From Massilia putida (GTDB taxonomy: Bacteria; Pseudomonadota; Gammaproteobacteria; Burkholderiales; Burkholderiaceae_D), in NCBI RefSeq assembly GCF_001941825.1, contig NZ_CP019038.1, forward strand, positions 682,001 to 746,000: a DNA stretch of 64,000 bases. Reading direction: 5' to 3'. This document shows positions 63,223-64,000 of the stretch, in pieces (position 1 is the stretch's first letter; the number at the start of each line of letters is the position of its first letter). A model generated the notes under the pieces. It did no database searches, was not told the origin of the DNA, and saw only the letters and a list, made by a program, of their open reading frames with translations. Position numbers and translations under genes: made by a program.

Positions 63223-64000
63223 TTAAAAAACGGGCGGGTCGTCAGGCCGGTCGATTGCCGCATCGGCCGTCGATATGTGGCGTTGGTCGGATGTCGTGCG
63301 TCCACGTCCAGCGACGGGTTCTCGCTGACATCGTAGAAGACGAAGTGCGGTCGATTGCGATGCCGCCTCCAGCTTGCAGCTCTCGCCGGGCCGCAGCTTC
63401 ACCGCGACGGTGCCCTCGCCGTAGCGCACGTTCGCGGCGCCGCCGCCGGCCATCGCCCGCACGGTCGCATCGACAAGGCGGCCGCGCGCCCAGCGCATGT
63501 CCACCTCGAATCCGCCGCGCGCGCGCAAGCCTTGCACCTCCCCGTCGGGCCACGCGGACGGGAGCGCCGGCAGCAGGTGGATCGTGCCGGCCTGCGACTG
63601 CAGCAGCATTTCCGCGATGCCGGCCGTGGCGCCGAAATTGCCGTCGATCTGGAACGGCGGGTGCGCGTCGAGCAGGTTCGGATACGTGCCGCCGGCATTG
63701 TTGTGCTCCGAGCCGGGACCGGCCTGCTGGGCCGCGCGCGCGCCGGGGCTGGCCAGCACGCCGCGCAGCATGCGGTAGGCGTGATCGCCGTCGTACAGGC
63801 GGGCCCAGAACGCCATCTTCCACGCCATCGACCAGCCCGTGCCCGCGTCGCCGCGCGCCTCGAGCGTGCGCTTCGCGGCCGCTGCCAGCAGAGGCGTGCG
63901 CGCGGGGCTGATCTGGCGGCCCGGGTACAACGCGAACAGGTGGGAGACATGGCGGTGCGTGTCGCCCGGCGTGTCGAGTACCGGATCCTTTTTCTCCTCC
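63223..64000 (-). CDS. GH95 alpha-L-fucosidase, 3' part (gene continues past the window)
   Basis: The visible 259 codons are the C-terminal part of a GH95 fucosidase: [54 protein letters not shown] and [16 protein letters not shown] with its catalytic-region Asp. GH95 removes alpha-1,2-fucose from xyloglucan galactose. The last about 45 residues after GESCKLEAA look unlike the family, and a neighbouring frame at 63294-63349 shows better codon bias. The gene begins outside the window, so its start and operator are unseen. Confidence 0.86.
   Translation of the reverse strand, partial: EEKKDPVLDTPGDTHRHVSHLFALYPGRQISPARTPLLAAAAKRTLEARGDAGTGWSMAWKMAFWARLYDGDHAYRMLRGVLASPGARAAQQAGPGSEHNNAGGTYPNLLDAHPPFQIDGNFGATAGIAEMLLQSQAGTIHLLPALPSAWPDGEVQGLRARGGFEVDMRWARGRLVDATVRAMAGGGAANVRYGEGTVAVKLRPGESCKLEAASQSTALRLLRCQREPVAGRGRTTSDQRHISTADAAIDRPDDPPVF

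Noticed and set aside
58486..63336. A 1616-codon open frame on the plus strand opposite GH31, GH26 and GH35
   Set aside because: It mirrors the codon pattern of the real genes on the other strand, has His/Arg/Val/Ala-rich low-information sequence and no recognisable domain.

Overview
The window is high-GC DNA with tightly packed, often overlapping genes. The gene content (malonate decarboxylase, caa3-type oxidase, many TonB/glycoside-hydrolase and c-di-GMP genes) suggests a betaproteobacterium, most likely an Oxalobacteraceae such as Massilia, Telluria or a relative. That assignment is an inference from gene content; no 16S or other marker gene is present. I saw no tRNA, rRNA, CRISPR array or intact insertion sequence.

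Layout. 1-1778: the 3' end of a malonate uptake/decarboxylase operon (madM, mdcG, mdcH). 1772-2770: a secreted alpha/beta hydrolase. 2847-18027: a divergent locus that reads as a complete system for harvesting N-acetylgalactosamine (GalNAc). On the minus strand are a GH31 enzyme of the alpha-GalNAc-ase type, a TonB-dependent receptor and a DUF5077/DUF3472 protein. On the plus strand are agaS, agaK, agaZ, agaR, agaA and a sugar porter. The two arms share a 326-bp AT-richer intergenic region full of CTTTCG motifs, with a perfect 11-bp inverted repeat over the minus-strand promoter. 18191-20920: a hybrid histidine kinase. 20970-22175: a periplasmic aldehyde oxidoreductase operon ruined by a deletion that joins paoB to paoC. 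22402-27308: small secreted proteins, DUF2145, an amidohydrolase and an NHL-propeller lipoprotein. 27322-34386: a MarR-GNAT fusion, a three-gene molybdenum hydroxylase with triheme cytochrome, and a CocE-like esterase.

34484-40847 holds three neighbouring c-di-GMP proteins. One has two degenerate GGDEF domains and a 4-residue duplication in its EAL domain, caused by a 12-bp tandem repeat. 40881-46732: an M20 amidohydrolase, a DUF5710 protein, a second hybrid histidine kinase, a tauD/ABC-permease deletion scar and a GNAT enzyme. 46784-52341: a caa3-type oxidase operon (coxB, coxA, coxC, a small membrane protein, ctaG, a cytochrome c, DUF1622). Its subunit I lacks the usual D-channel Asp and K-channel Lys, and coxC has a start/frameshift problem. 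52456-54421: a polysaccharide deacetylase and an alpha/beta hydrolase.

54489-64000: a plant-hemicellulose locus. GH9 lies behind a LacI-type operator. Convergent to it is an operon running GH95 (cut by the window end), GH35, GH31 alpha-xylosidase, GH26 and a CE2-like esterase. GH95, GH35 and PA14-containing GH31 match the xyloglucan side-chain set known from Cellvibrio japonicus; GH26 plus the esterase add acetylated mannan.

Dispersed REP-like palindromes occur at three gene ends (18.1, 56.3 and 61.5 kb).
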